This document shows, piece by piece, positions 1 to 8,500 of a stretch of 10,426 nucleotides of DNA. The stretch is from Erysipelotrichaceae bacterium (GTDB taxonomy: Bacteria; Bacillota_I; Bacilli_A; Erysipelotrichales; Erysipelotrichaceae), in assembly GCA_900754715.1 (NCBI GenBank), contig CAAEDX010000176.1:1-10426 (forward strand), in the 5' to 3' direction. The translations under genes and the position numbers were made by a program. Each line of letters begins with the position of its first letter. The first letter of the stretch is position 1. The notes beneath the pieces are model-generated. The model ran no database searches. It saw only the letters and a list, made by a program, of their open reading frames with translations, and had not been told where the DNA came from.

Positions 1-353
1 CAGCGTCTGCTTCAGGATCGTCCACTGCATCCTGCGCTGCTTGTACGGCATCTCTCAGCGCCTGTACCTTGGCCGGACGGAGTCCCTCTGTGTCATTCAG
101 GATATTCTCATTGATGAAATCGATCGTCGCCTGTACATCAGCTCTTAATGTATCAGTGCTTTCACTGATATTCAAGGCTTGCATCGCTTCGCTCAGGTTG
201 AGCAATGCCGTAACGACTTCGGTCGCTGTCGGCGTCTCTTCATTCAGGACAACCTGAGCAGCTTCGATCGCTGCCTGCAGCGCTTCATCATCAGAGCCCA
301 GTGCGACGGCCTTGTCGACCATGGTCTGCAACGCTTTGATCGCTGCGTCGCTG
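1..353 (-). repeat. Stalk segment shared with the beta-helix gene (copy A)
   Basis: Codons 2-349 of this strand encode 116 residues that align without gaps to residues 1123-1238 of the beta-helix protein (DNA about 5645-5997), 85 identical by hand count. A 36-base block at 98-133 matches 5742-5777 with one difference. This dispersed repeat is coding: helical FIVAR-type modules. Confidence 0.9.
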
Positions 354-3300
354 GCCGGATCTTCTGGAAGCTGCTGTTTGTCCCATCCAGCATATATCGT
401 CAGATCCTCTGTGATCAAGGCATCAAAATCAAATTCCTCTGTACACTCTTTATCAATATACCAGCCAGTAAATACAAAGCCTTCTTTTACCGGATCATCC
501 GGGCGAAGTACCGTACTGTTCTTTTCGATCGTTTGCGGATCCACTTGGCTTCCGCCATTTGTATCAAATGTTACAGTCACCTGCTGTTCTGTTGCCTGCG
601 CGTCTAATGCCGCTCTCAATCTCGCCGTGGCTTTTCCCACATCGCTTACGCTCATCTGAGCATGGTATCGAACCGCCCTTGCCTGAACTACAGCTGCGAA
701 CAGTTCTCTATCTGTCTCATTCTGTGTTTCAAATCCAAGTCCCTTGTCATTTACGATCTTTTCTGCTTCATCTAACAATTGCCCAAGGGAGGTCTTATCT
801 GCAGTTTCATAAACAAGGAATTCCTGGATCATATAACCAGACACTGAATTTGACGCAATGCCCTGCATGCGTATATAGCGCGTATCGATCGGAGCGTCCA
901 GAGCGATCACGCTGAGGAAATCTTGATTGTTTCTGATCGAAGAAACGCTCTCCCAATTTATGCCATCATCAGAAACTTGAATATCAAAATCTCGCCCTTT
1001 GCCGCCATAACGCCACTGGATCTGTATCTCACTGATTTCTCTGACTTCTCCAAGATCGACGCTCAGCGCGCTGTCAGCACTATTTCCTTTCCAGTACGAG
1101 TAAATATCAGATGTTGACACGTCCATCTGATCTGCTGGATCGTTTGCCAGTTCAAACGCGTCGCCATCCACCGCTTTGAATGCGACTCGCACTCTTCCAT
1201 CGCTATTGTCGTAGCCGGTGCCATCGCCGATCGTTCTTGATGTTCCGCCAGCATACATGCCTTGTGCGACATTTGTTTTATTTACTGGCTCTTGCCACTC
1301 CTCTGTGTAATAGGAAGCCGCCTCTTCTGAAGAGAAGGCGCGATCATATACTTCCAGATCTGCCAATTCCGCATACAGCCCTTCACCGATCTTTTCCAAT
1401 GGAAGCGGGAAAGAAGAGTACATCGTGCTGACATTACCAGGTGCGACACCATCCTGATCGCTCTTCTGTGACAGGAATGTCTGTAATTCTCCATTGATAT
1501 ACAACTTGGTTCCTTGGAATGTGCCTACTAACATCACGCTGATTTCTGTACCATCTGTCGGAATCTGGTAATCAAGATCTCTGGTGAAGTAATTTACGTT
1601 TGCGCTGAGGCTGCCATCATCCGTCCCAGCGATCTGCAGTTGTCCGTCATACCCAGAGAAGATAGAAGAAGCTGTTGTATTCTTCGCTGCCTGTTCTGCG
1701 TTGACACGCACATTGAACGCCACCGTATATGGATAAGAGAGCGTCTTCAACGGAGTGCTCAGCTTTCCTCCTTCAAAGCGCAGATAACCATCTTCGCTCA
1801 CGGTTCCAGCCTCGCTCAGCGTGCCATCATAGCCATTTCCGCTCGTGTCGTATACGGTCATGCCATCTGCGGAAAGATGATCAAAATCATAATCCAATAC
1901 TAGTGAGCTTGCGGAATCAACTTGCATGGCGATCTGAGTGCCTGGACCTTCCGCAAGCCGTGCGGCACGGCGTTCAAACTGTTCAAAGGTATCCTCTTCA
2001 TCCGTTGCGCCCCATGTCTTCTCACTGACGATGGAAACCGCGCGCAGCACGCGCTGATTGACATCACGCTCTGTCATGCCCTCCTGACTCTGATCGCCCC
2101 AGATCACTGTCTTTGCGCCAAGCAGATTTGGTTCACCAAGCAGCGGATTGCTTCCGGTTCCCGGCTGAGGCGTATTGTCTGTAAACATAGCCGGATTCCA
2201 CTCATTGAACAAGTATTCGGCATTCGGCACATCACGGTTTGAGCGTCCCGGATTTCCATATAAATATGCGTCACGGCAATTGATCACTTCAAACCCTTCT
2301 GCGATCCTTGCCTTAGCATCTTCATAACCATGATACCAAACATCCAATTGATAATTAGAGGCCAGATCGACATCTTCCAATACAGAACCCGCAGTAGAGA
2401 ACATGACAGAACCAGCTCCCCACATACGGATCTTTGTATCAGACCCAAGATTTCCCTGGATGACCTGACGAAGGCTGTCCGCAAACAATGCAAATTTATC
2501 ACGGATGCCTGCAGTGCTGTGATCCCAGTATTCATCTGCGCCGATGTGCACCACATCGCCATAGATGACCGAGCCGCCTTCCTGATCAGGATCAGTGTAT
2601 TCATTCCATAAGGTCTGCGCGAACCAGAGCGCTCTTTCTGCATTTTCCCCGGTCAGATCGAGCAGTTCCGCTCCGCCGTTGGTCGACAGCGCATTGGTCG
2701 TGTACTTGACCCCGCCTTCCAGCTGCGGGATATTGTCCGGATTTTCCTCCGCGTATTTGTTATACAGCAAAGAATGTCCCGGCAGATCGATCTCCGTGAT
2801 CATGTTGATGCCCAGATCCGTGCATGTCTCCTTCAGCGCTCTCCACTCTTCCTTGGTATAGGTCGGATTTCCCTGATAGTCTTCATTATGGAGATAATAA
2901 TCCGCATTGACCAGTTCCTCTGGTATGCCGGCATGCTTGACTTCAGATTCCAGTGAAGGGAACACATCGCTTTCCAGGCGATGGAATCCGGAATGATCTT
3001 CTACTGAGCCAGTAATGTTGCAGTTGTCATTATCATTGATGTGCAGGTGATACTCATTCATCTTGTACCAGAGCATGACCTTGGTATAATCCTGCAGCTG
3101 CTGGAGACGATACGGCGTACGCGCCACATCGAGCATGATGCCGCGGACCTCATAGGCCGGATAATCACGGGCGATCCCCTTAGGCACGCGCAAATGATCC
3201 TCAGCCTGATACAGGATCTGTTCCACGGAAATCGTTCCATAAAGACAGCCGATATAAGTCGGCGAATAGATCCGCAAACCATTATCATCAGTGATCATCA

Positions 3301-4582
3301 GATACCCTTCATCCCCAACGTCATAACTGTCTTCGCTCACTGACGCAAGATAGATGTCGCTGGCACCAGCCGCTGACGCATCTGCGGCGATGATCGGAAG
3401 ATCCAGACCAGTGATCTCCAAAAGATCTGCTTTCATGTTTTCAGCCGCACGCTCAAGTCCGACATCCGCCTCGTCATGATAGATGATCCTGGACTGCGCA
3501 TCAAGCTTGAATTCACCCTGATATCCATACCACTCCTGAATCGTCGGAATGACTTCCGGCTTCTCATTCTGCGTGTCAACGGCAGGGAAATAAGACTGCG
3601 GATAAGCATCACTTTGATCAGGGATGATCACCTTCAGATTCTTTTCTGCCTTGTTATCCGGATCGCGCGTTTCTCTCACTCCGACAAGCAGGGTCACTTC
3701 CCGATCGCCAATATTGGCGCCGCTCAGCCTGCCCTCATTGTCCACGACCCGTTCCAGATCACTGCCTCTGACGTAAAACTCAACACCCTGCATCTGCGCG
3801 GCCGGATCCAGGGTAACCTGGTCCTCCGCGATGATCAGATCAGATGCGCTGATCGAATCCAAGGCCGCCTGCACATCCACGATCTGCGTATCATCGAAGA
3901 TCTGGATCTCTCTGAGATTGATGTTGTTTCCAGGCGCCTGTGCGTTTACTTTCGCAAAATAAATGAGCACATATCGCTGTAACTGTACATCAGCATCTAG
4001 CGCAGGCACTGTTTCCGCAGTGATCGTATCGCTGTTTTCATTGGTATCGGCGATATTCTGTCCCGCTCCGTTGACGACTTGTCCGCTTGTTCCTGAAGCT
4101 GAAGACGGCCGATCCACAGAGACCACTTCATCCCATCTTGAAAGATCGACCGTATCTCCCGTTTCAAGATCTGATGCTGAAGCCGTATAGATCTGATATT
4201 CCATCGGCCATACTCTGGCGTTATACCACAGCTTGATCTGCGTGATGTTCGCTGGTTCAGCGTCTTCTCCGCGATCGATCACGATCCACTGTGGAGTCTG
4301 CTCCACTTCATCCTTCGAAGTATCTGAAGCTGCGCCCCAGTTTTTCATGTCGGACGAATTCCATTGCGGAGCTGCTGTATTTCCATCCACTACCAATTCC
4401 GGTCCAAGACCGTTGGCCGTGGAAGACGCGATCGTCTCCTTATTTAAGACGATATTTTCGCCTATCGTCATGTTGGCGCCATCCGCTGCTCTCGTCGTGC
4501 TTGTCCAGCCAGGAATCGCTGTCAAAGCAAGCAGAACAGCCAGGACGGCCTTCATCATCTTAATTGTTTTTCTTCTCCTCAT
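1..4582 (-). CDS. GH20 family secreted, multidomain beta-N-acetylhexosaminidase / lacto-N-biosidase-type enzyme (3' end outside window)
   Basis: An open frame of 1527 codons runs unbroken off the low end. Residues 1-32 are a signal peptide (MRRRKTIKMMK, hydrophobic core, cleavage near TTRAA). Then come an F5/8-type C/CBM32-like domain (about 37-228), an Ig-like segment (230-318), the GH20b domain (345-475) and the GH20 catalytic barrel (about 476-885). The barrel carries HIGADEYWDH with the catalytic Asp-Glu pair D683-E684; a late SEKTWG motif fits the family. C-terminal to it are a LamG/concanavalin-like domain (892-1088), a second F5/8 C domain (1101-1259), a helical segment (1260-1331), one InlB/Listeria-Bacteroides repeat (1330-1400, FDTNGG and FTGWY) and FIVAR-like modules from 1407. 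GH20 enzymes use substrate-assisted catalysis to remove terminal GlcNAc/GalNAc, and some members release lacto-N-biose; which applies cannot be read here. The start at 4582 has no good SD of its own but overlaps an upstream ORF stop (ATGA). The ATG pair at 4558/4555 is the alternative. A membrane tail like its neighbours' is expected beyond the window. Confidence 0.95.
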   Translation of the reverse strand, partial: MRRRKTIKMMKAVLAVLLALTAIPGWTSTTRAADGANMTIGENIVLNKETIASSTANGLGPELVVDGNTAAPQWNSSDMKNWGAASDTSKDEVEQTPQWIVIDRGEDAEPANITQIKLWYNARVWPMEYQIYTASASDLETGDTVDLSRWDEVVSVDRPSSASGTSGQVVNGAGQNIADTNENSDTITAETVPALDADVQLQRYVLIYFAKVNAQAPGNNINLREIQIFDDTQIVDVQAALDSISASDLIIAEDQVTLDPAAQMQGVEFYVRGSDLERVVDNEGRLSGANIGDREVTLLVGVRETRDPDNKAEKNLKVIIPDQSDAYPQSYFPAVDTQNEKPEVIPTIQEWYGYQGEFKLDAQSRIIYHDEADVGLERAAENMKADLLEITGLDLPIIAADASAAGASDIYLASVSEDSYDVGDEGYLMITDDNGLRIYSPTYIGCLYGTISVEQILYQAEDHLRVPKGIARDYPAYEVRGIMLDVARTPYRLQQLQDYTKVMLWYKMNEYHLHINDNDNCNITGSVEDHSGFHRLESDVFPSLESEVKHAGIPEELVNADYYLHNEDYQGNPTYTKEEWRALKETCTDLGINMITEIDLPGHSLLYNKYAEENPDNIPQLEGGVKYTTNALSTNGGAELLDLTGENAERALWFAQTLWNEYTDPDQEGGSVIYGDVVHIGADEYWDHSTAGIRDKFALFADSLRQVIQGNLGSDTKIRMWGAGSVMFSTAGSVLEDVDLASNYQLDVWYHGYEDAKARIAEGFEVINCRDAYLYGNPGRSNRDVPNAEYLFNEWNPAMFTDNTPQPGTGSNPLLGEPNLLGAKTVIWGDQSQEGMTERDVNQRVLRAVSIVSEKTWGATDEEDTFEQFERRAARLAEGPGTQIAMQVDSASSLVLDYDFDHLSADGMTVYDTSGNGYDGTLSEAGTVSEDGYLRFEGGKLSTPLKTLSYPYTVAFNVRVNAEQAAKNTTASSIFSGYDGQLQIAGTDDGSLSANVNYFTRDLDYQIPTDGTEISVMLVGTFQGTKLYINGELQTFLSQKSDQDGVAPGNVSTMYSSFPLPLEKIGEGLYAELADLEVYDRAFSSEEAASYYTEEWQEPVNKTNVAQGMYAGGTSRTIGDGTGYDNSDGRVRVAFKAVDGDAFELANDPADQMDVSTSDIYSYWKGNSADSALSVDLGEVREISEIQIQWRYGGKGRDFDIQVSDDGINWESVSSIRNNQDFLSVIALDAPIDTRYIRMQGIASNSVSGYMIQEFLVYETADKTSLGQLLDEAEKIVNDKGLGFETQNETDRELFAAVVQARAVRYHAQMSVSDVGKATARLRAALDAQATEQQVTVTFDTNGGSQVDPQTIEKNSTVLRPDDPVKEGFVFTGWYIDKECTEEFDFDALITEDLTIYAGWDKQQLPEDPASDAAIKALQTMVDKAVALGSDDEALQAAIEAAQVVLNEETPTATEVVTALLNLSEAMQALNISESTDTLRADVQATIDFINENILNDTEGLRPAKVQALRDAVQAAQDAVDDPEADA

Positions 4583-4656
4583 CTCTTTTTGAACCTGCAT
4601 AGATCTGCAGGTGTTCCTTTCTGCTGGACATTGCTGAGAAACAAGCCTGCACGCAT
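4579..4656 (-). CDS. Upstream leader ORF, 25 codons, overlapping the GH20 start
   Basis: ATG at 4656 opens a 25-residue frame (begins MRAGLFLSNVQQKG, ends CRFKKR). It ends at TGA 4581-4579, overlapping the GH20 ATG at 4582-4580 as ATGA. GGAGGAG lies at 4666-4672, nine bases before this ATG, the best SD in the leader. In-frame earlier starts exist at 4674, 4683 and GTG 4689, but with weaker SDs. The GH20 gene itself lacks a well-placed SD, so ribosomes ending this ORF could restart on GH20 (translational coupling). A hairpin at 4591-4616 lies within the ORF and would be melted by its translation. No family is recognised, and the peptide may matter only for the act of translating it. Chance occurrence is possible for so short a frame; the coupled ATGA and strong SD are the reasons for listing it. 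Confidence 0.45.
   Translation of the reverse strand: MRAGLFLSNVQQKGTPADLCRFKKR
4591..4616 (-). promoter_or_regulatory. Leader hairpin just before the GH20 start
   Basis: On the mRNA, GAA-CA-CCTGCA pairs with TGCAGG-TTC around a six-base loop (GATCTA), giving nine base pairs with a two-base bulge. It ends eight bases before the GH20 ATG. It is not followed by a U run (A5 follows), so it is not a terminator. Its place inside the upstream ORF suggests control of GH20 initiation, which is inference. Confidence 0.4.
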
Positions 4657-4666
4657 CGTGTCCAGC
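4623..4666 (-). promoter_or_regulatory. Leader inverted repeat enclosing the upstream ORF start
   Basis: GCTGGACA (4659-4666) and TGTCCAGC (4623-4630) are perfect 8-base arms with a 28-base loop. The 5' arm shares one base with the GGAGGAG site, and the upstream ORF's ATG is in the loop. Folding could limit access to that start. Long loops make this less stable than the arm length suggests. Confidence 0.35.
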
Positions 4667-4728
4667 TCCTCCATATGCGTCATTCTCACTCTTCACCTTC
4701 CCTTTCGCGTCGTTCCTCGTCCCACGAA

Positions 4729-4742
4729 TGTAAGCCTTTACA
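4729..4742 (-). promoter_or_regulatory. cre-like palindromic operator of the GH20 gene
   Basis: The minus strand reads TGTAAAGGCTTACA, an inverted repeat TGTAA-N4-TTACA. It matches the catabolite-responsive element pattern TGWAANCGNTNWCA at all but one position, where the conserved central C is G. It begins 11 bases past the -10 element, at the expected transcript start, where a bound CcpA-type repressor would block transcription. The same element occurs before the next gene. Loss of the central CG leaves open another LacI- or GntR-type regulator. Confidence 0.5.
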
Positions 4743-4753
4743 CTCTTGTTCTA

Positions 4754-4765
4754 ATTATAACATAC
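4754..4765 (-). promoter_or_regulatory. Promoter of the GH20 gene, extended -10
   Basis: The minus strand reads GTATGTTATAAT: a perfect TATAAT (4754-4759) with the extended TGn motif one base before it. The same 12 bases occur before the beta-helix gene. No convincing -35 box is found at 16-18 bases; a TGGACA at 4772-4777 is only 12 bases away. The extended -10 probably compensates. The implied 5' leader is about 165 nt. Confidence 0.65.
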
Positions 4766-4802
4766 ACCACCTGTCCAGCGTGCCTTTCCTGCTTATCTTT
4801 GC

Positions 4803-4838
4803 AAAAAAGAGGCAGTACGCGCGAAACGTCTGCCTCTT
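4803..4838 (-). terminator. Rho-independent terminator of the beta-helix gene
   Basis: On the minus strand AAGAGGCAG (4830-4838) pairs with CTGCCTCTT (4807-4815) across a 14-base loop that can extend by ACG/CGT, followed by T6. It starts 12 bases past the TAA stop. The stem core GAGGCAG/CTGCCTC is shared with the terminator after the upstream paralogue. It separates the beta-helix gene from the GH20 promoter. Confidence 0.9.
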
Positions 4839-4850
4839 GTCGATCATGAA

Positions 4851-5500
4851 TTATTGTTTCTTTCTGCGATATGCCGCAGCTGCCGCTGCGCCGGCTGCGA
4901 GCATCAGGGCGAACATCGCGTTCGTCGTGTTCATCGCCGCCGTGCTTGTCGACTCCTCAGCATTTGTGCTGTTGTTGACCTCGACCAGCTCATCTACCGA
5001 TGCCTGCAGATCCTTGACCATGTCGTCCACTTCTTCCTGCGTGATCTCCGGATCGTTGGTCAGATTCTCTGCACGTGCGAGTTCCTGGATGAGGGCCTGT
5101 GCGCTTTCCGTCGTGTAAGCGCGCAGGTCAAGGCTGTTGATATACGCGATCAGCTCTTCCAGAGCGCTCGTGTCTGCCTTCGTTCTCGCGTTCAGGCGTG
5201 CTTCACGCAGCGTCTTGGTCGCTGCGTCGATCTCGTCCTGGGTCGCTGCGTTCTCCAGCACGTTCTGTGCATCATCCAGCTTGTCTGCCAGTCCTTCTAC
5301 CGTGGAAGCCACATAGTTGCCGATATTGGCGATCATCTCGCTCACGAGCTCGATCTCATGTTCGAGCGCGCTCGTATCCAGCTGAATGGTTTCCAGTCCT
5401 GCGATCGCGTTTGCCAGGTTCGTGATGGCCTCTGCTACCTCAGCAGTTGTCGCATCTTCATTGGCTGCCACGGCCTGTGCTGCGGTGATTGCTGTCTGCA
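4851..5500 (-). repeat. Stalk, tail and stop region shared with the upstream paralogue (copy B)
   Basis: This region corresponds to 9765-10426. Bases 5401-5500 and 10327-10426 align closely and without gaps, sharing GCGATCGCGTTTGCCAG and TTCGTGATGGCCTC. The similarity continues through the tail and into the terminator. Confidence 0.9.
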
Positions 5501-8500
5501 GTGCCGCAAGGCTTTCTTCGGTATAGTTTCCATCAAGGTAACCGTTTGCGGCTTCGATCAAGGCGTTCAGCTCTACCTTGGAGACGATCTCCCACAGCTC
5601 CTGGGCTGCCTTGGTCATCGCTCTGTTCGCTGCCTTCAGCTCGTCTGCGCTCGCTTCCGGATCATCGACAAGTTTCTGCGCTGCCTCTACAGCTGCTTCC
5701 AGTGCGTCCACCTTGCCCGGGCGAATGCCGTCCACGTTGGCCAGGATATTCTCGTTGATGAAATCGATCGTCGCCTGAACATCGGCTCTCAGCGCATCGA
5801 TGCTTTCGTTTGTGTTCAATGCCTGCATCGCTTCGCTCAGATCGAGCAATGCAGTGACAACTTCCGCAGAAGTCGGCTCTTCCTTGGCAAGCACGGCCTG
5901 CGCAGATTCGATCGCCGCGTTCAGCGCATCATCCTCTGAACCAAGTGCAACGGCCTTGTCCACCATGTTTCTCAATGCATCGATCGCCGCATCGCTGGCA
6001 ATGGAATCAGATGAGCTCTCCACGGTGAAGTGGATCCGATATGTTTTTTCCGTGCCGTTTTCCGCAGTCACCGTGATCACGCCTTCTGCCTTGCCGTTTT
6101 CGATGGTTACCGGATCGGCCTGGATATCAGCCAGCGTGCTCTCTGCCTCTGCGATGAGACGGATCTCCCCATAGGTTCCGGCCGGAAGCATCACATCGTA
6201 TTCTGTGATCGTCGGATCGAAGCCTTCGATCGTCATCGCTTCTCCATTTCCTGTCTGATAACGAATGAACCGCAGATCAGCATTATCTTCCTTTTCATGG
6301 AAGATCTTGAAGCAGTCCAGATTGAAGGAATTACCAGTCGCAGACGGATTCTTCAGCCCGTTGTTTTCCAGGCGGATCGTATGCGTGCCTTCTTCTTCAA
6401 ATACCTTGGTATATGCGCGTTTATTGAAGGTCTGTGCCGCAGTGTACTGATCATCCACACCGACTTGTTCGCCATCTAAAAGGATATCGATGGTTCCCGC
6501 ACCAGGGCCAGTCTTGGAGTAGACCGAAATTGCCTTGCCAGTAAACGTGTATTCCACCCATGTACCAGTATTGGAGTAATAAATATGTGAGTTCGCATGT
6601 CCCTGAGAGCCGCTGCCTTCCACCAGGACATAGCCTGGGCTCTTCTCTACGGACTCGCTCTCTGCTTCGACATATTCTACACGGTATTCATCTTCATCAG
6701 GCTCTTCATCCAAGTCTGGGTTTGTTCCTGGATCTCCGGCATCCGGAAGCGGATCTACCGATTCGCCGTTATAGATTCCAGCATTGACCTGTTCTCCTCC
6801 TGCAGGATTGCCATAAACATCTGTTTCCACTCCATCCTGTGTGATCAATGTATCATCGCCGATGCCTAAGGCCGCGCTGCCATGACGCAGCTTAGCCATG
6901 TCCAGCGCTTCATCCAGCGATTCAGATCCATAGAATGTGCCGGCTACCGGGGACTCACTGACAGAAACATTGCCATTGCCCGATGGTTCGCTGGCAGAGT
7001 GTGATCCGGCAAATACATTGTTTCGGAAAGTCGTGTTCGCGCCGACGACATAGGCGTCATTACGCGCAGCCATGCCCTCGTTTGGCAGATAGAAGATATT
7101 GTTTTCAAACAAGATCTCATCTCCCTGATAGACCGGATGCACGACATTGTTGTTGATGAAGGTGTTGTTGTACACCTTGGCATTCTCGATCTTGGTGTTG
7201 GCATCCTCGCCGACACAGACCACGATGGCCTGATGCGCGGCATAACCCTGCGTATCATTGACGCTCAGATTATAGCGGACGATATTGTTGCGGTTATACG
7301 AATTGGTCCTGACATGCAGCATGATGCCGCCGCCGACATTATTATGCGTATAGTTATACTGGATGATGCCGTTTTCCGTCATGTCATCCAGGTTGAATGC
7401 CATGCCATCCATCGTATTGCGTCCGTTGCAGACTTCATTGTACTGGAAGAGCATGCCATCCGCGCGGTCACACCAGATGCCGCAGCCATAACCGGCATAC
7501 GTCTGCTGGAATGTATCGACCAGATTATGCTCGACCAGCGCGCCGGAGGTATACAGCGGAACGATGCCCGCGCGCTGCACGTTGCGGATCTCATTGCCGC
7601 GGATGACCACATGGGTGTGACGATAAGCCTTGTCATCCAGTTCACCGCGGACATTGTGCGTGGTAATGCCGTTGGCATGGCAGTTTTCGATCGTGTTGTC
7701 TTCGATCAGCACATCATCAAAGATCGTAGGCTGATCGTCGAGGATCGCGCCAGCCGTGCCCAGGCCGCCGGAAGTATCTCGCTTCGTGTAGCTGACGATG
7801 TTGATGCCGCCGGTGCGATGCGTGGTCCTTGCGCCATAGAACGTCGTTCCGCCATTTTCCGGCACGACATCCCAGATGGAATCTTGACCATTATAGCCGC
7901 GGATATCGCTGATCTCACAGTTGCGGATATAAATGTGATGATATGTTCCGCCGCCGTATGCTTCTACACGGATGCCACTGCGCTCTTTGTCCTGATTGTC
8001 ATCGCTCCAGTTGCGCACGCGCAGATTATTGATCTCCCAATACTGCTGGTTGCAGAGATAGACGGCAGAGCCTGCTTCACCGAACGGCCCATCATCATGA
8101 ACGGATGGCGCGTCTGAATACCGGCCATTGCCATCGATGAGCGGTTTTTCACCTTCGCCATACATATCAATGATGACCGGCGCTTCAGCGCTTCCGCTTC
8201 CTTTTGGATACAGCTGGCCAAGGAAAGATGATCCGGCCTTGATCAGGATACGGTCGCCCGGCGCAAACTCGATCTGGTTGATGTCATCCAGGGAATCAAA
8301 CGCACTTCCTTCTGACAGTCCATCACCACCCACAGCTGCTGTGGAGTCCAGATAATATGTCGTATTTCCTGGAGAAGGGATATAGGTATCCTTTTTTTCC
8401 AGGGAAATGATGTCAAAGCAGTCAAAATTAAAATTGGTGCGTTCCCCGTCTACTGTGGTCAATACCAGCGTATGCTCTTCATTATTTACGCTGATTCCCT

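Noticed and set aside
4591..4616. Leader hairpin as a terminator or attenuator stem
   Set aside because: No U run follows on either strand, so intrinsic termination is not supported; it is kept only as a possible translational element.
4772..4777. TGGACA as a -35 box for the GH20 promoter, with TTGCCA at 9566-9571 for the other
   Set aside because: Spacers of 12 and 11 bases to the -10 are too short for a normal sigma-A promoter; the extended -10 is the better explanation.
4854..5939. 361-codon plus-strand frame
   Set aside because: It lies exactly antisense to the FIVAR stalk of the beta-helix gene. The stalk's regular codon use keeps the opposite strand open; the translation is Cys/Arg/Leu-rich with no recognisable domain and no convincing SD.
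7137..8117. 326-codon plus-strand frame
   Set aside because: It is antisense to the beta-helix region. Its Ile/Ala/Asp-rich product simply mirrors GAT/ATC codons of the real gene, and no family is recognisable.
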